Positions 23,249 through 31,164 of a DNA stretch of 64,000 nt are shown here, piece after piece (positions within the stretch are counted from its first letter, which is position 1; every line of letters begins with the position of its first letter). Source of the DNA: Aldehydirespirator sp965116965 (GTDB lineage Bacteria > Actinomycetota > Acidimicrobiia > Acidimicrobiales > Aldehydirespiratoraceae); assembly GCA_965116965.1 (NCBI GenBank), contig OZ220743.1, forward strand, positions 3,286,001 to 3,350,000, given 5' to 3'. Below the pieces are notes generated by a model. That model was not told where the DNA came from. It made no database searches and worked only from the letters and a program-made list of their open reading frames with translations. Made by a program: the position numbers and the translations under genes.

Positions 23249-24397
23249 CTAGGAGCCGGGCAGCACCACTAGGTCGTTGGCGTGGATCACTATGTGGGGG
23301 GCGCCCGGCGGCAGGTCCTCGCGCCGGCGGCCGGCGGCGGTGCGGAGTTCGTCGCCGCTGTGGCGGGCCAGACCCTTGGCGAACACCGCGCCGCCCTCCT
23401 CGCGCACCTCCACCGGTGAGCCGGCGTCGAAGGAGCCTGACACCGACCTCACCCCGATGGCCAGCAGCGACTTGCCCCGCTCGAGCGCCGCCCTGGCTCC
23501 GGGGTCCACCGCGATCTCGCCCTGGGAACCGACCGCGAAGCCGATCCACAGCTTGCGGGCCGGCAGTCGCTGGGCCGACGCCCGCACCAGCGTCCCCACC
23601 CCGGCAACCCCGGCCGCGGCGTCGGCCAGCACACCGGGTCGCTTGGCGTCGGCGATGACGGCGGGCACGCCCGACAGCGACGCCACCCGGGCCGCGGTGA
23701 GCTTTGACGCCATGCCTCCGCTGCCCCGCTGCGTTCCGGCGCCGCCGGCGCGGCTCTCCAGATGCTGGTCGAACTCGACGATCTCCTCGATGAGCGACGC
23801 GTTCGAGTTGCGGCGGGGATCGGAGGTGAGCACCCCCGCGGTGTCGGTCAGCAGCACGAGCAGGTCGGCCTGGACCAGGTTGGCCACCAGCGCGGCCAGG
23901 CGGTCGTTGTCGCCCCACCGGATCTCGTCGTCGGCCACCGCATCGTTCTCGTTGACGATGGGCACTACGCCCAGATCCAGCAGCTTGCGCAGGGTGGACG
24001 AGGCATGCACGTACTGGGTGCGGATCACGAAGTCGAGCGGGACCAGCAGCACCTGGCCGGCCACCACACCCAGACGGGCGAACACCTCACGGTACATGCC
24101 CATCAGCGCGCTCTGGCCGACGGTGGCCACCGCCTGGAGCGTCTCCATGCTCGCCGGTCGCCGGTCGCCGCCCAGGCCCAGCTCGGGCAGGCCGGCCGCG
24201 ATGGCGCCGCTGGTCACGACGACCACCCGGTTGCCGCGCGATCTGAGGTCGGCCACCTCGGAGCAGAACTTCTCGACGCAGGCGCGGTCGATGGCACCGG
24301 CCGCGTCGGTGATGGACGACGTGCCGATCTTGGCCACGACCGTCCGGCCCGCCGCTCCTGCGCCGGCGTCGACCGTCGTGTCGCCCGCGGCGGTCAT
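23249..24397 (-). CDS. proB: Glutamate 5-kinase with PUA domain
   Basis: First step of proline synthesis: ATP-dependent phosphorylation of glutamate. 382 residues; kinase domain VVAKIGTSSITD, RVVVVTSGAIAAGLPELGL, VPIVNENDAVADDEI(R)WGDND and GSGGMASKLTAARVA, then a C-terminal PUA domain (from about 290, GEIAVDPGARAALERGKSLL). Usually feedback-inhibited by proline. It ends the obgE-proB gene run; proA, its normal neighbour, is displaced to 16008-17315. Confidence 0.97.
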   Translation of the reverse strand: MTAAGDTTVDAGAGAAGRTVVAKIGTSSITDAAGAIDRACVEKFCSEVADLRSRGNRVVVVTSGAIAAGLPELGLGGDRRPASMETLQAVATVGQSALMGMYREVFARLGVVAGQVLLVPLDFVIRTQYVHASSTLRKLLDLGVVPIVNENDAVADDEIRWGDNDRLAALVANLVQADLLVLLTDTAGVLTSDPRRNSNASLIEEIVEFDQHLESRAGGAGTQRGSGGMASKLTAARVASLSGVPAVIADAKRPGVLADAAAGVAGVGTLVRASAQRLPARKLWIGFAVGSQGEIAVDPGARAALERGKSLLAIGVRSVSGSFDAGSPVEVREEGGAVFAKGLARHSGDELRTAAGRRREDLPPGAPHIVIHANDLVVLPGS

Positions 24398-24473
24398 CGG
24401 TCGGACCTGCCAGTGCCGCTCACGGCGGCAAGCGCGTACAGACGAAGGTCCCTCGCGCCGAGACGGAGGGTCT

Positions 24474-24570
24474 CCCGCTCTTGTCCGCTCCGCTCACGGG
24501 CCGCTCGGGCCACGGCCTCGCTCGGCGTTCGGGGAGTCTCGGGCGCATTCATCGCGCACCCGCTCGGCCT
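24474..24570 (+). repeat. Dispersed bipartite repeat, copy 3
   Basis: Core cccgctcttgtccgctccgc, tcacgggccgctcgggccac, ggcctcgctcggcg at 24474-24527, then about 30 unrelated bases, then cccgctcggcctctgg near 24558-24573. It fills the gap between obgE and proB and reaches the obgE stop. Confidence 0.8.
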
Positions 24571-25883
24571 CTGGAAGCGACGTCAGCGTCATCCTCGTAG
24601 GTGAAGCTGAAGTCGCCGATGCGGACCTCGTCGCCGTAGGCCGCGCCGGCCCGGGCCAGCACACGCTCCACCCCGAGGCTGCGGAGCCGATCCTGGGCAT
24701 AGGCCAGAGCGCCGGGATCGGTGAGATCGCTCAGGGCCACCGCCCGGGCCGCGGCCCGTCCCTCCACCGCCCAGATACGGGCGTCGATGCGCCGGACCGT
24801 CACCTCCTGCGCAGGCGGCAGAGGCCGGTGCACGACCGCGACTTCGAGTACCGGCTCGCTGGTGCGGGCCTCGGTCACCATCCGGCTCAACTCGCCGAGC
24901 ACTTCCGGCACGCCTTCGCCGGTGGCCGAGGACAGGCGCCCGACCGGCCCCGAGCCGCCCGCCAATCCCGAGCTGAAAGACTCGCCCGCCAATCCCGAGC
25001 TGAAAGACTCGCCCGGCGCGGTGTCGGCCCGGCTGCCCACTACCAGCCGCGGCCTCTCCACCAGTTCGGGCCGGTATCGGCCGAGTTCCCGCAGGAGCAC
25101 CGCCAATTGCTCGTCGGGCGGGCATTCGGCCAGTTCGCACAGATCGATCAGCACGAGCAGCACCCGCGCCCTCTCCACATGGCGCAGGAAGCGGTGGCCG
25201 AGGCCGCGGCCCTCGCTGGCGCCCTCGATGAGCCCCGGGATGTCGGCCAGCACCATCTCGAATTCATCGTCGATCCGGACCACGCCCAGGTTGGGCTCCA
25301 GCGTCGTGAAGGGATAGTCGGCGATCTTAGGTTTGGCCGCCGACACCCGGCTGATGAACGTCGACTTGCCGACGTTGGGGAAGCCGACGATGGCAACGTC
25401 GGCCAGCAGCTTGAGCTCCAGGCGAAGCCAGCGGCGCTCACCGAACTCGCCCTGCTCAGCGAAGGCGGGGGCCCGGCGCCGGTTGGCGAGGAACCGGGCG
25501 TTCCCCCGGCCGCCCTCGCCGGCGCCGGCCGCCAGCCAGCGCTCGCCGTGAGCCGACAGGTCCGCAAGCTGTGAATGGTCGCCGTGGTCCAGCACCACCG
25601 TGCCCACCGGGACCTTCACATCCAGATCGTCGCCCCGCGCCCCGTGGCGGTTGTTGCCCGAGCCGTGCCTGCCGTTGGTGGCCCGACGGTGAGGGTGGTC
25701 ACGGAAGGCCAGCAGCGAGGCGACGTTGCGGTCCGCAACCAGCCATACGTCTCCGCCACGGCCGCCGTCGCCACCCGACGGCCCGCCCCGGGCTACGTGG
25801 GCTTCCCTGCGGAACGCGACGCAGCCCGCCCCGCCGTCACCGGCCGTGACATGCAGGTTGCACTCATCAACGAACCCGGACAC
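24549..25883 (-). CDS. obgE: Obg family GTPase
   Basis: Ribosome-associated GTPase for 50S maturation and stress control. 444 residues: Obg glycine-rich domain (1-158, FVDECNLHVTAGDGGAGCVA), G domain with GFPNVGKST (G1), DIPG (G3) and SSATGEG (G5), and a C-terminal OCT domain (ALAYAQDRLRSLGVERVL). Two oddities: the G4 motif, normally NKxD, reads GSRAD, and between G4 and G5 there is a duplicated GESFSSGLA insert. Neighbours rpmA and rplU are the standard Obg context. GTG start. Confidence 0.95.
   Translation of the reverse strand: MSGFVDECNLHVTAGDGGAGCVAFRREAHVARGGPSGGDGGRGGDVWLVADRNVASLLAFRDHPHRRATNGRHGSGNNRHGARGDDLDVKVPVGTVVLDHGDHSQLADLSAHGERWLAAGAGEGGRGNARFLANRRRAPAFAEQGEFGERRWLRLELKLLADVAIVGFPNVGKSTFISRVSAAKPKIADYPFTTLEPNLGVVRIDDEFEMVLADIPGLIEGASEGRGLGHRFLRHVERARVLLVLIDLCELAECPPDEQLAVLLRELGRYRPELVERPRLVVGSRADTAPGESFSSGLAGESFSSGLAGGSGPVGRLSSATGEGVPEVLGELSRMVTEARTSEPVLEVAVVHRPLPPAQEVTVRRIDARIWAVEGRAAARAVALSDLTDPGALAYAQDRLRSLGVERVLARAGAAYGDEVRIGDFSFTYEDDADVASRGRAGAR
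24961..25014 (-). repeat. 27-bp in-frame tandem duplication in obgE
   Basis: Bases 24961-24987 are repeated exactly at 24988-25014, adding nine residues (GESFSSGLA twice) between the G4 and G5 motifs of the GTPase. Confidence 0.95.
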
Positions 25884-25909
25884 CCGTTCAGGCTAGGGCG
25901 TCCGCGGCG

Positions 25910-26167
25910 TCAGGCTTCGGCGGGGACTACTTCGACGAGCTTGCGGCCATGGCGGGCGCCGAAGCGCACGATGCCGTCGGCCTTGGCGAACAGCGTGTCG
26001 TCACCGCCTCGTCCCACGTTGGTCCCGGGATGGAACTTCGTGCCCCGCTGGCGCACGATGATCGCCCCGGCCAGGACCCGGCCCCCGTCGTACACCTTCA
26101 CGCCGAGGCGCTGTGCGTTCGAGTCGCGGCCGTTGCGGGTTGACCCCCCGCCCTTGGTCTTGGACAT
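25910..26167 (-). CDS. rpmA: 50S ribosomal protein L27
   Basis: 85 residues, full length: MSKTKGGGSTRNGRDSNAQR then LGVKVYDGGRVLAGAIIVRQ and GTKFHPGTNVGRGGDDTLFA. L27 reaches toward the peptidyl transferase centre. The N-terminus starts directly with the functional sequence, without the cleaved leader seen in Firmicutes. Six bases after rplU. Confidence 0.98.
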   Translation of the reverse strand: MSKTKGGGSTRNGRDSNAQRLGVKVYDGGRVLAGAIIVRQRGTKFHPGTNVGRGGDDTLFAKADGIVRFGARHGRKLVEVVPAEA

Positions 26168-26173
26168 GTCGAA

Positions 26174-26488
26174 TCAGCCCTTCCGGATGTCGGTGATCTC
26201 GAGGGTGGCCAGCGTCTGGCGATGACCCCAGCGTCGCCGCTGGTTGCTCTTCGACTTGTAGGTGAAGCCGCGGATCTTGGGGCCCCGATGCTCCTCGACG
26301 ACAATCGCGGTCACGCTCGTGCCGGCGAGGTCATCCGGCGTGGCCAGGACGGCATCGCCGTCGACCAGGAGCAGGGGGCGCAGCGAAATCTCCGAGCCGG
26401 GCTCGGCGAGGCGCTCCACCTCGATGGTGGAACCCTGCTCGACGCGGTACTGCTTCCCGCCGGTCTCAACGACTGCATACATAGCCAT
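26174..26488 (-). CDS. rplU: 50S ribosomal protein L21
   Basis: 104 residues, full length: YAVVETGGKQYRVEQGSTIEVE, then the basic FTYKSKSNQRRRWGHRQTLA end that binds 23S rRNA. A ggaggt ribosome binding site lies upstream. Cotranscribed with rpmA and probably rng. Confidence 0.98.
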   Translation of the reverse strand: MAMYAVVETGGKQYRVEQGSTIEVERLAEPGSEISLRPLLLVDGDAVLATPDDLAGTSVTAIVVEEHRGPKIRGFTYKSKSNQRRRWGHRQTLATLEITDIRKG

Positions 26489-26531
26489 CAGAGGGTACCT
26501 CCGAGGGTCCCCTGATCCACGGCCCGCACAG

Positions 26532-28238
26532 CTAATCCATCAGGTCGGCCAGGAGGCGGTAGCCGCGGCCGGAGCAGTCCCCGCAGATGTCCGACAGCGA
26601 CTCCAGGAGCCCTTCGCCGCTGCGCTTGCGAGTCATCTCCATCAGCCCGAGGCCGCTGATGTCCAGCACCTGCGTACGGGTCTTGTCGCGAGCCAGCGCG
26701 TCGCGGAAGCGCTTCGTGACCTGGGCCCGGTTGGCGGCCAGTTCCATGTCGACGAAGTCCACGACGATGATCCCGCCGATGTCGCGCAGCCGCAGCTGGC
26801 GCGCCAGTTCGTCGGCGGCCTCGAGGTTGTTGGCCAGGACCGTCTCCTCGAGGCTGGACTTGCCCACGTTCTTGCCGGTGTTCACATCCACGACGGTGAG
26901 AGCCTCGGTGTGCTCGATGATGAGCGAGCCGCCCGACGGCAGCCACACCTTGGGCTCGAGCGCCTTCTTGAGCTGCTCCGTGACGTAGTAGCGCTCGAAG
27001 AGCGGCAGCTTCTCCTTCTTCGTGTTGTAGTGCTCCACCCGGTCGGCCAGCGGCCTGATGATGGACGAGACGTAGCCCGACACCTCGGAGTAGAGCTGCC
27101 GGTCGTCGATGATCACGCCCCGGTAGTCGGAGTTGAGCTCCTCGCGGATGAGGCGCAGGGGGGCCTCCGGCTCCCGGTACAGCAGCGCGGGCGCGGAGGA
27201 CGACTTGGCCAGCTTGGAGATGTCGCTCCACTGGCCCACGAGACGAGCCACGTCCCGCTTGATCTCGGCCGCGGTTACCTTCTCGGCCGCGGTGCGCATG
27301 ATGAGGCCGTGGCCGTCGGGCTTGACCCGCTCGAGGATCGACCGCAGGCGCTTGCGCTCAGAGTCGGGCAGCCGCTTCGATATCCCGAAGCCGGACGAGT
27401 TGGGCACCAGAACCACGAACCGTCCCGCCAGCGAGACGTCCTGGGTGAGGCGAGCCCCCTTCTCGCCGATGGGGTTCTTGGTGACCTGGCACAGGACCGA
27501 CTGCTTGGGTCGGAGCAGATCCTCGATCCGCGGCTTCGCCTGGGCGCCGTCGCCCGACTCGATGTCCTCCGGGTCGTACTGGACGTCGCCCCGGTACAGC
27601 ACCGCGTTCTTGGGCGTTCCGATGTCGACGAAAGCCGTCTCCATACCGGGCAGCACGTTCTGAACCCGGCCCAGGTAGACATTGCCGTGGATCTGGCTGA
27701 CGTCGTCGGCCGGGCGGGACACCCTGAACTCGATCAAGCGGCGCCCCTCGAGCACCGCGATCTGGGTGGCGCGCTGGGAAACGTGTACGCACATCAGGTA
27801 CCGGCCCAGGGCCTGACCCTTGCGGGTGCGGCCACGCCGCCCCCGCATGCTCTTCTCGTCGAGCTCCACCGGCTCGTCGTAGGTGACCGCTTCCACAACC
27901 GTCGCGGCTTGGGACTTCTGCCCGCCGCCCCGGCCGCCGCGACGGCGTCGCCGTCTTCGACTCCCGGAGGAGGACCCGCCCTCGGAGCGCCGGTCGCCGG
28001 CGTCGCTCTTGGGCGCCGGCGGTGCCGGCCGGGTGTCACCGATCTGCGGCTTTCGGCCCGCAGGCCGGCCCGACTTCGCCGGTTGGGGCGTGCGGTCCGC
28101 AGGCGGGCCGGAGGCCTTGGTCTCCTTGCCGCCCGCCTTCCTAGAGGTCTGTTCTTTCCTGTCGCCCGTCTTCCTAGAGGTCTGTTCTTTCCTGCCGGCG
28201 GCGCGGGGGGCGCTCGCCGGTTGGCGTTCGTTCGTCAT
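26532..28238 (-). CDS. rng: Ribonuclease E/G family protein
   Basis: Endoribonuclease for rRNA maturation and mRNA decay. 568 residues. The first ~140 are low-complexity, rich in Lys, Arg, Pro and Gly (including a run of Arg), probably RNA-binding. The catalytic part follows: S1 domain (GNVYLGRVQNVLPGMETAFV, DIG), the 5'-sensor and DNase-I-like region with VVDVNTGKNVG and IIVVDFVDM, and the zinc-link CGDCSGRGY near the end. No long C-terminal scaffold, so closer to RNase G in layout. A 33-bp tandem duplication lies in the N-terminal tail. Confidence 0.95.
   Translation of the reverse strand: MTNERQPASAPRAAGRKEQTSRKTGDRKEQTSRKAGGKETKASGPPADRTPQPAKSGRPAGRKPQIGDTRPAPPAPKSDAGDRRSEGGSSSGSRRRRRRRGGRGGGQKSQAATVVEAVTYDEPVELDEKSMRGRRGRTRKGQALGRYLMCVHVSQRATQIAVLEGRRLIEFRVSRPADDVSQIHGNVYLGRVQNVLPGMETAFVDIGTPKNAVLYRGDVQYDPEDIESGDGAQAKPRIEDLLRPKQSVLCQVTKNPIGEKGARLTQDVSLAGRFVVLVPNSSGFGISKRLPDSERKRLRSILERVKPDGHGLIMRTAAEKVTAAEIKRDVARLVGQWSDISKLAKSSSAPALLYREPEAPLRLIREELNSDYRGVIIDDRQLYSEVSGYVSSIIRPLADRVEHYNTKKEKLPLFERYYVTEQLKKALEPKVWLPSGGSLIIEHTEALTVVDVNTGKNVGKSSLEETVLANNLEAADELARQLRLRDIGGIIVVDFVDMELAANRAQVTKRFRDALARDKTRTQVLDISGLGLMEMTRKRSGEGLLESLSDICGDCSGRGYRLLADLMD
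28132..28194 (-). repeat. 33-bp in-frame tandem duplication in rng
   Basis: Bases 28132-28161 recur at 28165-28194 (one mismatch), encoding RKEQTSRKTGD / RKEQTSRKAGG in the disordered N-terminal tail. Confidence 0.9.
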
Positions 28239-28268
28239 TGTGTTCCTTCGAGTACGTGAACGGGGTTC

Positions 28269-29030
28269 TCATGGCTCGACTCCCGCTCCGACGACCGACA
28301 ACTCGGAGACCGCCAGCGGTTCACTGCGCTCTCCCAGCTCGGAGACCGCCAGCGGTTCACTGCGCTCTCCTGCGTCGGTTGTGATCCATTGGTGAAGACG
28401 GCACGCCCGCAGAAGGCTGAGCGGCGGACGGAGGCTCGCCAGCAACTCGGCGGGGCGCACTGCCCGCGGTTGCGTGGCCAACTCGGCTACGAGCCTCACG
28501 CCGTCTGTGATGTTCCCCTGCACCTCGACTGCATGGACGGCGGGACGGATGTCGTCGATGGTGAGCCGCCCCTTGCGCTCGCGTTGAACGAGCAGCTCGC
28601 TCGCATCCATGGCCCGCGACACCGCTTCGGACGCCTCGGTGGCGTCCGCGCCGGCTGCGTCGATCCTCCAGGTACAGCTAGTCACCGCGTGCTGGAGTGA
28701 CCGTTCGCCGGAGGCGACCTCGGCCGCGGCCAGTGCTGTCATGCCCGTCGGCAGCGACGCGGTCAACGCGCCGACGAGGGTCTCGTTGTCGATGCCGGCC
28801 GCCCACGCAGGATCGATCTCGGCGTCGAGATACTCGGCGTCGGAGCTGTATCCGGTGGGGAGGGCCAGCCCGAATGCAATCTTCGGCCGGGGACTGAACC
28901 CGGCCGAATAGACGACGGGAACCGCGGCGCGACGCAGCGACCGCTCCCAGATCCTGGCCACGTCGCGGTGCGATGTGAAGCGAACCTTCCCGTGCTTCGA
29001 GAACCGGAGCCTGATACGCGATCCCGTCAT
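28269..29030 (-). CDS. TIGR03936/DUF2344 family protein
   Basis: 253 residues: RIRLRFSKHGKVRFTSHRDV, ERSLRRAAVPVVYSAGFSPR and PKIAFGLALPTGYSSDAEYL are hallmarks of the DUF2344 family, encoded beside or fused to the TIGR03960 radical-SAM protein. The biochemical role is not established; the steady neighbourhood with rng, rplU and rpmA suggests RNA or ribosome modification. Its start overlaps the stop of the upstream radical-SAM gene by four bases. The C-terminus contains a duplicated GERSEPLAVSEL. Confidence 0.9.
   Translation of the reverse strand: MTGSRIRLRFSKHGKVRFTSHRDVARIWERSLRRAAVPVVYSAGFSPRPKIAFGLALPTGYSSDAEYLDAEIDPAWAAGIDNETLVGALTASLPTGMTALAAAEVASGERSLQHAVTSCTWRIDAAGADATEASEAVSRAMDASELLVQRERKGRLTIDDIRPAVHAVEVQGNITDGVRLVAELATQPRAVRPAELLASLRPPLSLLRACRLHQWITTDAGERSEPLAVSELGERSEPLAVSELSVVGAGVEP
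28302..28370 (-). repeat. 36-bp in-frame tandem duplication at the 3' end of the DUF2344 gene
   Basis: Bases 28302-28334 recur exactly at 28338-28370, period 36, encoding GERSEPLAVSEL twice. Confidence 0.95.
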
Positions 29031-31120
29031 CTCGCCGCCCCCACCGGTTGACCGTGAGTGGTCATGTGAGAGCCGCTCGCGCCGACACGGGGTGTCTCCC
29101 GCTCTTGTTCGCTTCGCTCACGGGCCGCTCGGGCCACGGCCTCGCTCGCGCCAGTCAACGGGTCGCGGTCCGTCCGCTCGGCCTCCGGAGGCCGTTCGAG
29201 CAGGCGCACCGGGATCTCGGCGCCGCGCGAGAGGTCGACTCCGGTGCCCTGGCTTCCTCCCGCCGGAGGCACGGCCGATGCCACGACATGCTCGATGCCG
29301 TAGCCGGTGCACGCTCCGCAGTCGTAGCACGGCGTCCAGCGGCAGTCCTCGAGGCCGACCTCATTGAGGGCGTCGCGCCAGTCCTGCCACAGGAAGTCCT
29401 TGTGGAGCCCCGCGGACAGATGGTCCCACGGCAGCACCTCGTCGAAGGTGCGGTGCCGGTGGACGTAGGCGTCGATGTCGAGTCCGCACGCCTCCGCGGC
29501 CGACTGCCAGCGGTTGAGGTCGAAGTGTTCGGACCACTCCTGGAACGTGCCGCCGTGCCGCCAGACGTGCTCGATCACACGTCCGACGCGACGGTCTCCC
29601 CGGCTGGCCAAGCCCTCGGCCAGGCTGGCCGCGGGATCGTGCCACTTGAGCTGGACGCCCCTCGCCCTGCGCAGGTCGTTGCGCAGGAGTCCGATCTTGC
29701 GGCGAAGCTCCACCACGGTGTTCTGGCCGAACCACTGGAACGGAGTGAAGGGCTTGGGCACGAACCCGCCCACCGAGACGGTGACCGACGGCGAGCGGGT
29801 GTGGGTCCGACCCAACTCAACACAGTTGCGGGCCAGCTCGGCGATGGCGAGCGTGTCGGCGTCGGTCTCTGTGGGCAGGCCGGTCAGGAAGTAGAGCTTC
29901 ATCCGGCGCCACCCCTGCGAGTAGGCCGACTCGACTGCCGAGTAGAGATCATCGTTGGTGATGAGCTTGTTGATCACCTGGCGCATGCGCCAGGTGCCGG
30001 CTTCGGGTGCGAAGGTCAGCCCGGTACGGCGCGCCCGCTGGATCTGAGCCGCGATGCCCACGGTGAAGGCATCGACCCGCAGGCTGGGCAGGGACACCGA
30101 GACCTGGCTGCAGCCCGCGTCGTTGACGGTGTCGGCCACGACCCGCTCGATGCCGCTGAAGTCGGCGGTGCTCAACGAGGTGAGAGCGACCTCGTCGTAG
30201 CCGGTGCGCCGCAGGCCCTCGCCGACCATGGTGCGGACCTGCTCGGCCGGACGCTCGCGCACGGGACGGGTGATCATCCCGGCCTGGCAGAAGCGGCAGC
30301 CGCGGGTGCAGCCCCGGAAGACCTCAACATTGAGCCGGTCGTGCACTACCTCGGTGAGCGGCACCAGTTGCTGCTTGGGGTAGGGCCAGTCGGCCAGATC
30401 GGCCACCGTGCGCTTCTCGACGACGGCGGGCACATCGGGATGCCGCGGCTCGACGGCCACGAGCCGGGCGCCGTCGTAGGCGACCTCGTACATCGACGGC
30501 ACGTACACGCCCGGCACGCGGGCGAGCGCGCGCAGCACACCGTTGCGGCCTCCGGGCCGGCCGGACGCCTTCCAGTCGGCCAACACGGCCGTTATGTCGC
30601 CCACCGCCTCCTCCCCGTCGCCGAGCACGGCGAAGTCGAGGAAGTCCGCCAGCGGCTCGGGATTGTAGGTGCAGTGCCCCCCGGCGCCGATCAGCGGGTC
30701 GGAGTCGTGCCTGGAAGCAGCCCGGACGGCCACACCCGCGAGATCGATGCAGTTCAGCACGTTGGTGTAGGTGAGCTCGGCCGAGAGGTTGAAGGCGATC
30801 ACGTCGAACAGCGGAGCCGGACGGTGGGTGTCCAGCGAGAACAGCGGCAGCCCCTCGGCCCTCATCAGCGCCTCGAGGTCGCCCCACGGCGCGTAGGCGC
30901 GCTCGGCGGCCGCGTCGGGGCGCTCGTTGAGGATCTCGTAGAGGATCTGCAGCCCCTGGTTCGGCAGGCCTATCTCGTAGGTGTCCGGATAGGTGAGCAG
31001 CCACGACACGACGCCGGGACCGTGACGAGGAACCCGCATCCCGTCCTCGGCACCGATATAGCGGGCCGGTTTGGACACCTGGGGCAACAAGGGCTCAAGT
31101 TGATGCCACATGCTGCTCAC
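29027..31120 (-). CDS. TIGR03960 family B12-binding radical SAM protein
   Basis: 697 residues. N-terminal cobalamin-binding-like domain (VVSWLLTYPDTYEIGLPNQG), then a radical SAM core with the cluster motif in VFRGCTRGCRFCQAGMITRP and a C-terminal segment with YDCGACTGYG. The substrate is unknown; the partner is the DUF2344 protein encoded directly downstream (4-base overlap). The final ~40 residues (EAVARAARERSEQERETPRV) are translated from a dispersed repeat that entered the 3' end, so the tail is not part of the family. GTG at 31120; ATG at 31111 is an alternative. Confidence 0.92.
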   Translation of the reverse strand: MSSMWHQLEPLLPQVSKPARYIGAEDGMRVPRHGPGVVSWLLTYPDTYEIGLPNQGLQILYEILNERPDAAAERAYAPWGDLEALMRAEGLPLFSLDTHRPAPLFDVIAFNLSAELTYTNVLNCIDLAGVAVRAASRHDSDPLIGAGGHCTYNPEPLADFLDFAVLGDGEEAVGDITAVLADWKASGRPGGRNGVLRALARVPGVYVPSMYEVAYDGARLVAVEPRHPDVPAVVEKRTVADLADWPYPKQQLVPLTEVVHDRLNVEVFRGCTRGCRFCQAGMITRPVRERPAEQVRTMVGEGLRRTGYDEVALTSLSTADFSGIERVVADTVNDAGCSQVSVSLPSLRVDAFTVGIAAQIQRARRTGLTFAPEAGTWRMRQVINKLITNDDLYSAVESAYSQGWRRMKLYFLTGLPTETDADTLAIAELARNCVELGRTHTRSPSVTVSVGGFVPKPFTPFQWFGQNTVVELRRKIGLLRNDLRRARGVQLKWHDPAASLAEGLASRGDRRVGRVIEHVWRHGGTFQEWSEHFDLNRWQSAAEACGLDIDAYVHRHRTFDEVLPWDHLSAGLHKDFLWQDWRDALNEVGLEDCRWTPCYDCGACTGYGIEHVVASAVPPAGGSQGTGVDLSRGAEIPVRLLERPPEAERTDRDPLTGASEAVARAARERSEQERETPRVGASGSHMTTHGQPVGAAR
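29098..29198 (+). repeat. Dispersed bipartite repeat, copy 4, inside a coding 3' end
   Basis: Core cccgctcttgttcgcttcgc, tcacgggccgctcgggccac, ggcctcgctcgcg at 29098-29151; after about 30 bases the second part ccgctcggcctccgg follows near 29178-29192. It lies within the last codons of the radical-SAM gene on the other strand and is translated there. Confidence 0.8.
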
Positions 31121-31164
31121 GGCGTTACGCGCGAGCTATGCCACAGACTGCTCACTCCTCCAGC

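Noticed and set aside
17367..24570. Invertible segment between inverted copies of the dispersed repeat
   Set aside because: proB is in its normal orientation with obgE and no recombinase is nearby, so there is no sign that the segment flips.
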